NCBI RefSeq assembly: GCF_016864375.1 | Contig: NZ_CP069356.1 | Span: 1,116,001 to 1,180,000 of the forward strand | DNA length: 64,000 nucleotides | Reading direction: 5' to 3' | DNA from: Microvirga sp. VF16 | GTDB taxonomy: Bacteria; Pseudomonadota; Alphaproteobacteria; Rhizobiales; Beijerinckiaceae | Shown: positions 51,884 to 60,645 of the stretch, in pieces | Layout: each line of letters opens with the position of its first letter | Numbering within the stretch: the stretch's first letter is position 1 | Made by a program: the position numbers and the translations under genes | The notes under the pieces: model-generated | Told to the model about the DNA's origin: nothing | The model's input: the letters and a program-made list of their open reading frames with translations, nothing else | Databases searched by the model: none

Positions 51884-52178
51884 TCAATCTTGTGCCTCCT
51901 GGACGACCGGGTCGTCTGGAGATCTTCGCCGATATCCGCGCTCATGCAGAAGGCGATGGAGATCGGCGAGCGCGCTCACCGACACCTGGCGGGAACCTAC
52001 CTGCATCTCGGCGCAGGCGAGCGGGTCGAGCATCCAGGCCGCCACTACCAGCACGACGCCAGGCTCTGCTTCAATCTGCACGAAGCGTCCGGAGACACGG
52101 TGTTCCGTGCGGCGGAGGGAAACGCACCGCCCATACAAAGGATGCCAACGATAATGGACGATCACTTCCTGCCCGACA
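51884..52178 (-). pseudogene. DUF5372-like fragment
   Basis: Minus strand encodes VIVHYRWHPLYGRCVSLRRT, VLVVAAWMLDPLACAEMQVG and a tail to 51884. The HPLYG...AAW pattern resembles DUF5372 proteins that accompany site-specific recombinases of the y4bA/y4bD type. There is no good start codon; the 5' end is lost at the junction with the IS66 remnant. Confidence 0.45.
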
Positions 52179-52180
52179 TA

Positions 52181-52420
52181 GGCAGAATGACCAGGAGATT
52201 GCGGTCGGGCGCCGGAACTGGACGTTTGCGGGCTCGGATGTGGGCGGGCATCGGGCGGCGGCCCTGTACACGCTGATCGAGACCTGCAAGCTGAATGAGG
52301 TCGACCCGCGCCTGGCTCGCCGACGTGCTGGCGCGGTTGCCAGAGCATCCAGCCAAGCGCCTTGATGAGCTCCTGCCCTGGAATTGGAAAGTCTTGCGGG
52401 ATCAGCAGGCGGCCGCTTGA
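52181..52420 (+). pseudogene. IS66-family transposase 3' fragment
   Basis: C-terminal piece of an IS66 transposase: IAVGRRNWTFAGSDVGGHRA and LYTLIETCKLNEVDP, then after a frameshift near 52308 WLADVLARLPEHPAKRLDEL and LPWNWK, with a stop at 52418. The catalytic domain is absent. Confidence 0.8.
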
Positions 52421-52423
52421 GGC

Positions 52424-52654
52424 TCAGGACTTTCGGGTGAAGAGCGCCTTGAAGAGCTCCTCCGCTTTCTGCATCCCTTCCTCGGTGAGCACGACGGATT
52501 TGGCCTTGTTAGCCGGATCGCAGATGAACCCCTTCTGGTAGAGCCGGTCTGTTGCGTCCCAGTCAAAGCTCTTCCAGGCCCGGCATCCATCATGCAGCGT
52601 CAGCCACATCAGGGCGAGAACCGCCTCATCGATCTTGTCGTGGTCGATCTCCAT
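52424..52654 (-). CDS. DUF6429 family protein
   Basis: 76 residues beginning MEIDHDKIDEAVLALMWLTL, with AWKSFDWDATDRLYQKGFI and VVLTEEGMQKAEELFKALF. These match DUF6429, a small family often located beside IS66 elements, as here (four bases from the IS66 remnant). Probably a winged-helix-like fold; function unknown. Confidence 0.85.
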   Translation of the reverse strand: MEIDHDKIDEAVLALMWLTLHDGCRAWKSFDWDATDRLYQKGFICDPANKAKSVVLTEEGMQKAEELFKALFTRKS

Positions 52655-52795
52655 GCGGCCACTTTACCACGCCGCAGCCGAAATTCCGCGGTCGTCGGCG
52701 GATGCGTACCTTACAGTTTGGGGTTAACAATTAAATATGAGCGGGCCGCTCTTATCCTGATCGTAGTAGCCTGCGCCGGCGTTGCCAGCAGCCGG

Positions 52796-53509
52796 TTAGG
52801 CTATCCGATACACCTGACCGGTGTTCGCATTCCGGTAGAGATCAACGGCCGTACCATTCCAGTGATAGTCGAGATGCCGGCCCTGGATTGGATTTGCGGC
52901 GCAGTCTGGATAAAACACGCCCACACACTCGCCACCGGGATAGCGGACGCTCGGATAAACGACTCCATCCGAGCCTGTCGCACGAAGCTGAGAACCTAAT
53001 GTTTGGCTCGCCTCATAAGCGTCCGGCCGGAGCAGCTCCGAATGGTCGGCTATATTGCCCCTGAGATCATGCAGTTGTGCATTCATGTCGAGGACGATCT
53101 CCCGAAACTGAGAGGTCCACCCAGCCGGTTCATTCGTACGAGCCATGAACCGCCCGTGGTGGTGAATCGTCTCGAACAGGGCGACCTCAAAGGAGTTGCC
53201 CGCGTAGAGGACTCCAAACGTGCCATCGCTGAATCGGCTGGGGCGATCAGGGCTTACATGGGTGAAAGGCGCCATGAGGTAACTCGCCCCCGGACCGGCG
53301 ACGCGGCGGTTCTCGGGAACAAGGTCGAGATTGCCGATGGTCTCCATGAGGCGTGGATTGGTCTTCTGCTCGGCCGAGATGATCAGGGGCCAATCAGCTG
53401 GGTCAGCAATGTCCTCGAACAGGTCGATCGGTGGAAAGATGCTTCGGATGATCCGAACGGAGCCACGCCACCTGATTTCCGAGATGGGAATCGAATTTAT
53501 ATCGATCAC
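52796..53509 (-). CDS. RES-domain toxin
   Basis: Res toxin of a Xre-RES toxin-antitoxin pair; characterised members degrade NAD+. 237 residues. RES core: VRIIRSIFPPIDLFED with the conserved Arg, FSDGTFGVLYAGNSFEVALFE, and the C-terminal Ser/Asn part (GSDGVVYPSVRYPGGECVGV). GTG 53509 overlaps the antitoxin stop by four bases (GTGA). A TTG at 53512 is the alternative. Confidence 0.9.
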   Translation of the reverse strand: MIDINSIPISEIRWRGSVRIIRSIFPPIDLFEDIADPADWPLIISAEQKTNPRLMETIGNLDLVPENRRVAGPGASYLMAPFTHVSPDRPSRFSDGTFGVLYAGNSFEVALFETIHHHGRFMARTNEPAGWTSQFREIVLDMNAQLHDLRGNIADHSELLRPDAYEASQTLGSQLRATGSDGVVYPSVRYPGGECVGVFYPDCAANPIQGRHLDYHWNGTAVDLYRNANTGQVYRIA

Positions 53510-53919
53510 CAAGTGCCCCGTTCCGCGTCCAGATAGCGACGGACCCGCATCAGGTCGGTAAGTTCACCGCCGAGCATGACCTCAAGGGCCGATCTCTTTG
53601 CGAATGCGGAGTTAGGCTTCTTGATCCAAGCATAACCGCGCTGCGGTTCGCGAAAGATGATCCGCAGGGCCTTGTGGATGCCCATAAGGTTTGACAACCG
53701 GGCCTTGCTGTCGCGGTCGATGCGGCCGATATCACCCGCCTTCCAGCGACGATAGGTGCGCACCGGCAAATCGAGCAGGGTGGCCGCCTCTTCATCCGTG
53801 ATGTCCCACAGACGGAACAGATTGAGCGCAGCGCGAAACATCGCGGCAGCCTCGTCATCAGTAATCGGCGAGGGCCTGAAATCCCGAGGTGCAGTGTCGA
53901 CGGGCAGTAAGGCGGCCAT
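53506..53919 (-). CDS. Xre/MbcA/ParS-type antitoxin
   Basis: 137-residue antitoxin of the RES toxin. The N-terminal Xre-like helix-turn-helix includes WDITDEEAATLLDLPVRTYR and the C-terminal DUF2384 toxin-binding part (FREPQRGYAWIKKPN, LEVMLGGELTDLMRVRRYLD). GGGAG lies eight bases before ATG 53919; ATG 53934 is an alternative. The pair is coupled, with antitoxin first as is typical. Confidence 0.9.
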   Translation of the reverse strand: MAALLPVDTAPRDFRPSPITDDEAAAMFRAALNLFRLWDITDEEAATLLDLPVRTYRRWKAGDIGRIDRDSKARLSNLMGIHKALRIIFREPQRGYAWIKKPNSAFAKRSALEVMLGGELTDLMRVRRYLDAERGTW

Positions 53920-53929
53920 AGCAGCATCT

Positions 53930-53971
53930 CCCATATGGCACCATATAGGAGATTTAATGCCAAATGGCAAC
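53930..53971 (-). promoter_or_regulatory. Palindromes upstream of the Xre-RES operon
   Basis: CCATATGG-CA-CCATATAGG (about 53932-53950) and TGCCA-AA-TGGCA (53958-53969) lie right before the antitoxin start. They are likely operators for autorepression by the antitoxin or antitoxin-toxin complex. Confidence 0.5.
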
Positions 53972-54117
53972 TCGGCGTTCCGTTCTACCTGCAAAGATTG
54001 TGCGACAGGATGGGCTATGGCGCCCCTCCAGCAAACCCCATCACGGTTGTTAGAGCGAAGCTGAAGAAACTCACCGTTCTCCAAGGAGAGGGGGCATTGA
54101 ATTGGACCAATTATGAA

Positions 54118-55268
54118 TGTGGAATCAAGCCGAAGTGCGACAGTTGGTGCGCCATCGGTTCCCGGTCGGTCAGGGACTGCCGGGGCGGAGCTGGTCTGGG
54201 TTGCACAGCCCCGGCAGTCTCGGATCCAGAGAGCTCATCAGGACCTCTTGGGGCGTGCGATAGCCCAGGCATTTGCGTGGGGTCGAGTTGAGCCGGTCAC
54301 AGATCTCAAGCAGAGCCTGCTCAGGCAAAGCGGCAATGGCCGTGTCCCGTGAAAGGTAGCGCCGGACCCGGCCATTGGTGTTCTCCACCGAACCCTTCTG
54401 CCAGGGGGCCTGCGCCTTGCAGAAGTAGCTGTCCATGCCGAGCTGCTGCTTGAGCAACGGGTAATAAGCAAACTCTGTCCCGCGATCGAAAGTGATCGAC
54501 AGACGCGCCGTTTCCGGCAGGACTTTCAGCTTCTCGATCACGCCAGTCATGACCCCAGTTGAGTTGCGATCCGGGTTGCGGGTCAGGATCGTGTAGCGGC
54601 TTTGGCGCTCAATCAGTGACGTGAGGTTGTGCTTGCCCAGATCCTTACGGAACATCATCAGATCGCCTTCCCAGTGACCAAAGCTCGTGCGGTCGGCGAT
54701 CTCTGCCGGACGCTGCTCGATGGTATTGCCCGCCGGAATGAAGAGCCCGCGAGGTTTACGCTGGTAGCGCGCTCGCCGCCGGCGCCGCGCCAAGGGCAGA
54801 TCCTGGTACAGCCCGAGCTTTTGCCCTTGAGGGCTGTAGACGAACCGGTAGATCGTCTCATGCGACAGCCGTTCAGGCGCCCCGGATGTCCGCAGCCGGC
54901 CAGCGATCTGCTCTGGCGACCATCCAGCTTTGAGGCGGTCCATGACGTAGACCGCCAGCACCGGTTTGCGGGAGAGTTTGCTCAGACTCTGACGCCGGGC
55001 TCGCGCCTGCATGTCGGCGGCCACATGGAAATAGCCGCGATACAACGGCTCCTCATCGTGAACCCAGTTCCGCTTGATCTCGCGGTAGATGGTCGATCGG
55101 TGCCGCTGCAGGCGTTCAGCGATCACACGGATCGGGACCTCGGCTGCGTGCATGCGGGCGATCTCGCGCCGGTCAGCCAGGCTCAGGTGGATGTAGGGCA
55201 GGGTCATGCGGCCTCCGAGTGCAAACCCTTGTTTGTAACGGAATTCGCACTTCAGAATAGAATCTACC
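54118..55268 (-). mobile_element. IS30-family insertion sequence
   Basis: Inward-reading ends GGAATCAAGCCGAAGTGCGA (left) and AGATTCTATTCTGAAGTGCGA-type (right) form imperfect inverted repeats around one transposase. The right end lies 16 bases from the cupin gene at 55284. Confidence 0.85.
54170..55207 (-). CDS. IS30-family transposase
   Basis: 345 residues. N-terminal HTH (SLADRREIARMHAAEVPIRV, AERLQRHRSTIYREIKRN), then the DDE core: Asp in FGHWEGDLMMF, Asp in SITFDRGTEFAYY and Glu in WQKGSVENTNGRVRRYL. LSHETIYRFVYSPQG is the family spacer. Full length and intact. Confidence 0.95.
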   Translation of the reverse strand: MTLPYIHLSLADRREIARMHAAEVPIRVIAERLQRHRSTIYREIKRNWVHDEEPLYRGYFHVAADMQARARRQSLSKLSRKPVLAVYVMDRLKAGWSPEQIAGRLRTSGAPERLSHETIYRFVYSPQGQKLGLYQDLPLARRRRRARYQRKPRGLFIPAGNTIEQRPAEIADRTSFGHWEGDLMMFRKDLGKHNLTSLIERQSRYTILTRNPDRNSTGVMTGVIEKLKVLPETARLSITFDRGTEFAYYPLLKQQLGMDSYFCKAQAPWQKGSVENTNGRVRRYLSRDTAIAALPEQALLEICDRLNSTPRKCLGYRTPQEVLMSSLDPRLPGLCNPDQLRPGSP

Positions 55269-55283
55269 CATCATGGCGTCCAG

Positions 55284-55715
55284 GTGATCAAAGGTGACCG
55301 ACTTGATCCGAACACGGCCCAGACTCCTGGCATGTTTCGCCAGGCTGCGATCAATCACGCTCGGGTCGGCGCCCAGAAGATCTGGGCAGGCACGGTTTCG
55401 ATCCAGCCGAATGCCAAGACCGGAGTGCACCACCACGGTGAGCTGGAAAGCGTTATCTATGTGGCGCGGGGCAAGGCTCGCATGCGCTGGGGCGAACGGT
55501 TGGAGTTCGTCGCAGAGGCCGGACCGGGCGATTTCATCTATGTGCCGCCCGCCGTGCCGCATCAGGAGATCAATGCCAGCCGCGACGAGCCTCTCAAGTG
55601 CGTTCTGGTGCGCAGCGACAACGAAGCCGTCGTAGTGAACATCACCGATGTGGACCCGGTCGAACAGCCGGAGGAGGTCTACTGGATCGATCCGATCCAC
55701 AAGCAGCCGGAATAG
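55284..55715 (+). CDS. Cupin-domain protein, possibly 5'-truncated
   Basis: Cytoplasmic single-domain cupin of 143 residues. Motif 1 is GVHHHGELESVIYVARGKARM and motif 2 PAVPHQEINASRDEP, a full metal site. The GTG at 55284 has no ribosome binding site, and the IS30 end lies just upstream, so the native start may have been removed. The closing DPVEQPEEVYWIDPIHK is typical of a conserved cupin group of unknown substrate. Confidence 0.8.
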   Translation: MIKGDRLDPNTAQTPGMFRQAAINHARVGAQKIWAGTVSIQPNAKTGVHHHGELESVIYVARGKARMRWGERLEFVAEAGPGDFIYVPPAVPHQEINASRDEPLKCVLVRSDNEAVVVNITDVDPVEQPEEVYWIDPIHKQPE

Positions 55716-55838
55716 GCGCAGAACAGCGCCCCAGAGACAGGCTCGAATGCAGCCGGTGCTTTCAGCCGTGCCGGCTGAGGATGCACTCCACTCGCACAGC
55801 AGCCTGCGAGATCAACCCGAAACGGAATTCTCATTCCC

Positions 55839-57333
55839 ATGCAAGCCTACAAGACATTGGAAGAACGCTTCGCCCGCATTAGCTCGATTGAGGACGCGAT
55901 TGGCATTCTGCAATGGGATGCCGAAACCATGATGCCAGACGGAGCTGCTGATGGCCGCTCCGATCAGCTCGCAACGCTCAAGGGTCTCGCCCATGAGCTT
56001 CTCACCGCACGCGACACGGGTGACCTCCTGGACCGAGCCGATCAGGACAGCAGCCTTCTCGACGATTGGCAGCGCGCCAACCTGCGTGAGATGCGGCGGA
56101 TCTACCTCCATGCCGCCGCGGTTCCGGCCGACCTCGTCGAGGCCAACTCAAGAGCGGTATCCCGGGCGGAGCTGGTGTGGCGCGAGGCCCGTCAGAACGG
56201 CGATTTCGCCCTGCTCCTGCCGCACCTTGTCTCAGGTCCTCGCATTCCAGCGGCAGATCGGCCAGGTCAAGGGCGAGGCATTGGGGCTTGCCCCTTACGA
56301 TGCGCTCCTCGACAGCTACGACCCCGGTCTTCGCCAGGCGGCCATTGATCCGCTCTTCGCCGAACTCGGTGCCGAGTTGCCGGCCCTGATCCAGGAGGCC
56401 CAGGAGCGCCAGAAGAGCCTTCCTGCCATCCAGCCGCTCGCCGGCCCCTTCCCTGTCGATGATCAACGCCGCATCGGCGAGCAGTTGATGAAGGCCGCTG
56501 GGTTCGATTTCAACCGGGGGCGGCTCGATGTCAGCCTGCATCCCTTCTGCGGCGGATCCACGGGCGATGTCCGGATCACCACCCGCTATAGCGAAGCAAA
56601 CTTCATGAGCGCGCTCATGGGGGTGCTGCATGAGACCGGGCACGCGCTCTACGAGCAGGGCCGCCCGGAGACATGGCGCCGTCAGCCAGTCGGGCTGGCC
56701 CGCGGCATGAGCCTGCACGAGAGCCAGTCCCTGCTCATCGAGATGCAGGCCTGCCGGAGCTGGGAGTTTGTCACCTATCTGGCTCCCCTTGTGCGGGAGA
56801 CTTTCCAGGGAGAGGGCTTGGCCTGGAGTCCAGAGAATCTCCATCGCATCCTGACCAAGGTGGAGCCGGGCTTCATCCGCGTGGATGCGGACGAGATCAC
56901 CTATCCGGCTCACATCCTGATCCGCTACCAGCTCGAGAAGGCCCTGATCGCTGGTGATCTCCCAATCCAAGACCTGCCGTTGGCCTTCAATGACGAGGTC
57001 AGAAGACTCCTTGGTATCACGGTGCCCGACGACAGCCTGGGTTGCCTGCAGGACATCCACTGGCCCGGCGGTGCATGGGGCTACTTCCCGACCTACACGC
57101 TTGGCGCCATGACGGCGGCTCAACTTTTCAGGGCGGCGTGTCAGACCGATGCGGAGATCCTTCCGGGTTTGGCGAAGGGCGATTTCACGCCGCTTCAGAT
57201 CTGGCTGCGCGCCAACGTCCATTCGAAGGGGAGTCTGCTGACGTCCGACGAGCTTCTGGTTGCTGCAACCGGGCGACCGCTGACGACGGAGATCTTCCGC
57301 GCTCACCTGAAGGAACGGTATCTCGGACGCTGA
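55839..57333 (+). pseudogene. M32 carboxypeptidase, frameshifted
   Basis: Metallocarboxypeptidase of the M32 (Taq) family, about 497 residues if the frame is repaired. The first frame (MQAYKTLEERFARISSIEDA, ILQWDAETMMP) runs to LLLPHL at about 56230; the second continues SQVLAFQRQIGQVKGEAL to 57333. An extra G in CTTGTCT around 56233 explains the shift (1495 bases, one over a multiple of three). The active site HETGHALYEQG and HESQSLLIEMQ are intact. Recent inactivation or a sequencing error. Confidence 0.85.
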
Positions 57334-57350
57334 GGGGACCTTAGCTGCAA

Positions 57351-58139
57351 ATGATGTTGATCAGTCTCATCCTGGGCCGCTTGCTATCCTGGACAGCCAT
57401 CATATTGCTTGTGATCCTGGTTTCCGTCGGCCTGCTTACCAGACGAGCTGCGGCTCAGCCTGATAGTGATCCGTGCCGGCCAATCCAGTTTGCTGACAGC
57501 ACCTTCGTGGTCTGCACGGCGGATCTCCGAAAATACGAGGTCAGGCTGTTCTGGCGCGGGCCAGGCGGGGACGTGCTCGGCTCGTTCGATCGCTTGAAAC
57601 AGATGCCGGAGGGTTCACGCGTCGCTTTCGCAATGAACGCCGGCATGTACCATGAGGATCGCTCGCCCGTGGGACTTTACGTCGAAAACGGCAAGGAGTT
57701 GAAGGCGGCCAACACAAGGAATGGACCCGGAAACTTTCATCTCAAGCCGAACGGCATCTTCTATGTCAAAGGCCGTCACGCAGGCGTCCTCGAGACGGGC
57801 GTTTTTCTGAAGCGGAACATCAAGCCGGATTTCGCGACACAATCGGGCCCAATGCTCGTCATCAATGGGCAGATCCACCCTCAATTCTCAGAGCAAAGCA
57901 CCTCGCGCAAGATCCGCAACGGCGTTGGAGTGAAAGGCCAAGGCACGGTCGTGTTCGCGATTTCCGAAGATCCGGTCACGTTCAGCACATTCGCTCGCTT
58001 GTTCCGGGATGAGCTGGACTGTGCCAATGCTCTGTTCCTGGATGGAAGTGTCTCCAGTCTCTATGCCCCTTCCCTGGACCGGATGGACACGCTGATGCCT
58101 ATGGGGCCGATCGTTGGAGCGCTGCGCCGACGCCCATGA
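57351..58139 (+). CDS. Phosphodiester glycosidase family protein
   Basis: 262 residues with an N-terminal signal-anchor (about 8-35) and a NAGPA/DUF2233 domain. Motifs AFAMNAGMYHEDRSPVGLY, GNFHLKPNGIFYVK, GPMLVINGQIHP and NALFLDGSVSSLY match the phosphodiester glycosidase fold, which removes blocking sugars or cleaves glycosyl phosphodiesters. It is probably periplasmic. It starts 17 bases after the M32 gene. Confidence 0.88.
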   Translation: MMLISLILGRLLSWTAIILLVILVSVGLLTRRAAAQPDSDPCRPIQFADSTFVVCTADLRKYEVRLFWRGPGGDVLGSFDRLKQMPEGSRVAFAMNAGMYHEDRSPVGLYVENGKELKAANTRNGPGNFHLKPNGIFYVKGRHAGVLETGVFLKRNIKPDFATQSGPMLVINGQIHPQFSEQSTSRKIRNGVGVKGQGTVVFAISEDPVTFSTFARLFRDELDCANALFLDGSVSSLYAPSLDRMDTLMPMGPIVGALRRRP

Positions 58140-58193
58140 TAAGCGCCGTCGTCGCCGGCGCGGGAAATTGATGTCGAAACCGTAGGCCGAAAG

Positions 58194-59285
58194 ATGATGC
58201 CGTTAGAATCCATGTACAAAGTGGTCATTCACAAGGCTGGCGGTTACGAGCAGCTGAAGCTCGAATCTCATCCGGTGCCGAAGCCCGGCGATCGACAGGT
58301 TCTGATCCGCACCGAGGCGGTCGGCGTGAACTATGCGGACGTCTGTGTTCGTTGGGGCGTGTACGAGTCTGCCCGCCGGTTCGTAGGCTGGCCGATCACG
58401 CCCGGCTTCGAATACTCAGGCTGGGTGGAAGAGGTTGGCCGTGAGGTCGAGCATGTGAAGCCCGGCGACCCGGTGTTTGGCGTCACTCTCTTCAACGGGT
58501 ATTCCACGCACGTGTGTGCCCCGGCAGACCTGGTATGGCCGAAGCCTCAGGCTCTGGATTTCGAGGCCGCCGCCGGCTTCCTGGCCGTATACCTGACTGC
58601 CTATCATGGACTGCTGCAGAACGTGGTGATCCGGCCCGGCATGAGGGTGCTTGTGCATTCGGCTGGCGGCGGAGTGGGTTCGGCGCTCATCCAACTGTGC
58701 AAGTTGCACAATCTGCACGTAACCGGCGTCGTGGGAGGACGTCACAAGGTCGAGTATGTGCGCCAACTCGGCGCAAACGCCGTGATCGACAAATCCACTC
58801 AGTCGCTCTGGCTGGAAGCCAAGCGCCTCTGCCCTGACGGATACGACCTGGTCTTTGATGCAAACGGCCCTGAAACCCTGGCACAGAGCTACGTCCATCT
58901 GAGGCCGACGGGAAAGCTGTTGGTCTATGGCTTTCACACTTTGTTGCCCAAACAGGGTGGGCGCTTCAACTACCCCAAGGCCGTCCTTGGAATGCTGCGG
59001 ATGCCGCGCTTCAACCCGCTCGTGATGACAAGCGAGAACAAAGGCGTGGTGGCGTTCAACTTGTCATTTCTCTTTGGCCGCACCGACCTGCTGCATGCTG
59101 CTGTGAACGACCTCACCGCCTGGGTAGAAGCAGGGAGCATTCGGGCGCCAAAGGTATGTTCGTTTGCACTTGAAGATGTAGCGCAAGCGCATCGAACTCT
59201 GGAGTCGGGTGAGACCACGGGCAAGTTGGTGTTGCGAACGGCGTCACCCTCGGGATGGCCCTCCGCCCCGACCCATCGGAGTTGA
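58194..59285 (+). CDS. VAT1-like zinc-independent MDR oxidoreductase
   Basis: NADPH-dependent medium-chain reductase of 363 residues. GroES-like part: YEQLKLESHPVPKPGDRQVL, GVNYADVCVRWG and PGFEYSGWVEEVG. Rossmann motif VLVHSAGGGVGSALIQLCK. The FDANGPETLAQSYVHLRPTG and YGFHTLLPKQGGRFNYPKAV segments are typical of the VAT-1 quinone oxidoreductase branch. ATG 58194, 58197 and 58212 are possible starts. Substrate unknown. Confidence 0.9.
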   Translation: MMPLESMYKVVIHKAGGYEQLKLESHPVPKPGDRQVLIRTEAVGVNYADVCVRWGVYESARRFVGWPITPGFEYSGWVEEVGREVEHVKPGDPVFGVTLFNGYSTHVCAPADLVWPKPQALDFEAAAGFLAVYLTAYHGLLQNVVIRPGMRVLVHSAGGGVGSALIQLCKLHNLHVTGVVGGRHKVEYVRQLGANAVIDKSTQSLWLEAKRLCPDGYDLVFDANGPETLAQSYVHLRPTGKLLVYGFHTLLPKQGGRFNYPKAVLGMLRMPRFNPLVMTSENKGVVAFNLSFLFGRTDLLHAAVNDLTAWVEAGSIRAPKVCSFALEDVAQAHRTLESGETTGKLVLRTASPSGWPSAPTHRS

Positions 59286-59461
59286 ACCAGTCGCGCAGAC
59301 CTTCGCCAAGCTGAATCAGCTTCCGCGCAAGGCTGCTATCCGCGCTCGCAACATGCCCCGGAACGTGATCAAGAGCGAAGCCAGTACCTCTATGCTGTGA
59401 GCGCAGGCGATCCTAGAGAGCGGCGCCATACAAACACCTCGAGATAGTATAAGCATGGACC

Positions 59462-60580
59462 ATGCCGCTGCTCGCCTACACCCACTCAGGAGAACCTCTT
59501 GTAGCTCCCTTAATGACCGATCAAGAATGGGAGCAACTGAGATCAGCACGAAACCGTGATGCGTGGATGCCTCATGGGAAAGGACGGGCTGTCCCTAAGG
59601 CCTCGCGCCTGGGAACGCGGTTCTTCGCTCATCCTCCTGGACAGACTTCTGCAGGGGCAAAGGAAAGCGACCTTCATCTTCACATCAAAGCACAGAGCCT
59701 GATGGGAGCCCGAGCCGCAGGTTGGGACGCGCTCCCAGAGCAATCAGGGAGGACGCCGGATGGTCAGGACTGGCGGGCTGACGTCCTGTGCCGCCGGCCC
59801 GGCAAGTCATGGACTATCGCCCTTGAGGCCCAGGTCCAGCTGCAGGGGGAGGAAACCTACCGTCAGCGGCAAGAGCGCTATGCAGCCTCGGGCATCCGTG
59901 CCCTCTGGCTGGTTGCTCATGAGCCCGCAGCCTTGCATCGCTACTGGCTTAAGCCCGATCCGTCTCTGCCGGCCTTCAGGACCGCGATCGGGAAAGATCA
60001 CGATGGTCGGCCAGACGCGCAGGTGCATATCGATGGCTTGTCGCTGAGCATCCCTGAATTTGTCTCTGGTGCGCTCAGCGGTCAGCTCCACTGGTATGGC
60101 AATGGCCGACATGGGATCGTCACGCTCGTGCTTCGTGAAGACCAGTGTTGGCATCGCACCTGCCGGAAGAGGGTTCTCCTCGCCTACAGGGCCGAAACGC
60201 CCCAGAGAAAGTTAATCGACGTTGAGGCGATCCAGGCAATGCCGGGTTATGTGGCAGCGTATGCCAGGGCTCAAGTGGCTCTTCCTGACCTCGCAGACAG
60301 TCCATGGCCCTTCAGAAAGGTGCTCGCGTCACGCTGCCCCCACTGCCGACGGGAGATCCGGTACCAACGTCACGAATGGGAGCACCAGAGCGTCACTCGT
60401 GTGCCGATTGGCGTTGATATTGGGGCGCAGGGCCACCGCCTTGGTTTGACCCCGCATGGGCAATGGCACTGGGGACCGGAAACGCGGTGGACCCATTGGG
60501 CTCCTCTGGGTGGCATCGGTCTGATCTCCCGCCGTCATCTCGAGGTGCGCCCGAGACGCCTGGGCCCAAAGACAGGCTGA
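59462..60580 (+). CDS. CoiA-like competence/nuclease family protein
   Basis: 372 residues. The middle carries a PD-(D/E)xK-type nuclease pattern: DWRADVLCRR followed by IALEAQVQLQGEETYRQRQE, as in CoiA proteins (WRADV, then E-x-Q). A C-terminal CPHCRREI zinc-finger-like motif follows. CoiA is associated with DNA processing during natural transformation; no other competence genes are seen, so its local role is unclear. Confidence 0.8.
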   Translation: MPLLAYTHSGEPLVAPLMTDQEWEQLRSARNRDAWMPHGKGRAVPKASRLGTRFFAHPPGQTSAGAKESDLHLHIKAQSLMGARAAGWDALPEQSGRTPDGQDWRADVLCRRPGKSWTIALEAQVQLQGEETYRQRQERYAASGIRALWLVAHEPAALHRYWLKPDPSLPAFRTAIGKDHDGRPDAQVHIDGLSLSIPEFVSGALSGQLHWYGNGRHGIVTLVLREDQCWHRTCRKRVLLAYRAETPQRKLIDVEAIQAMPGYVAAYARAQVALPDLADSPWPFRKVLASRCPHCRREIRYQRHEWEHQSVTRVPIGVDIGAQGHRLGLTPHGQWHWGPETRWTHWAPLGGIGLISRRHLEVRPRRLGPKTG

Positions 60581-60645
60581 CGGGGATCAAAGGCCGGGGT
60601 TGATTGCCAAAAGCGCAGGCGTTCTCGATCCTGAGTTGCCAATGA

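Noticed and set aside
51614..52276. Long plus-strand frame between the tiny membrane protein and IS66 remnant
   Set aside because: It is the antisense of the DUF5372-like fragment and ends inside the IS66 remnant in the wrong frame.
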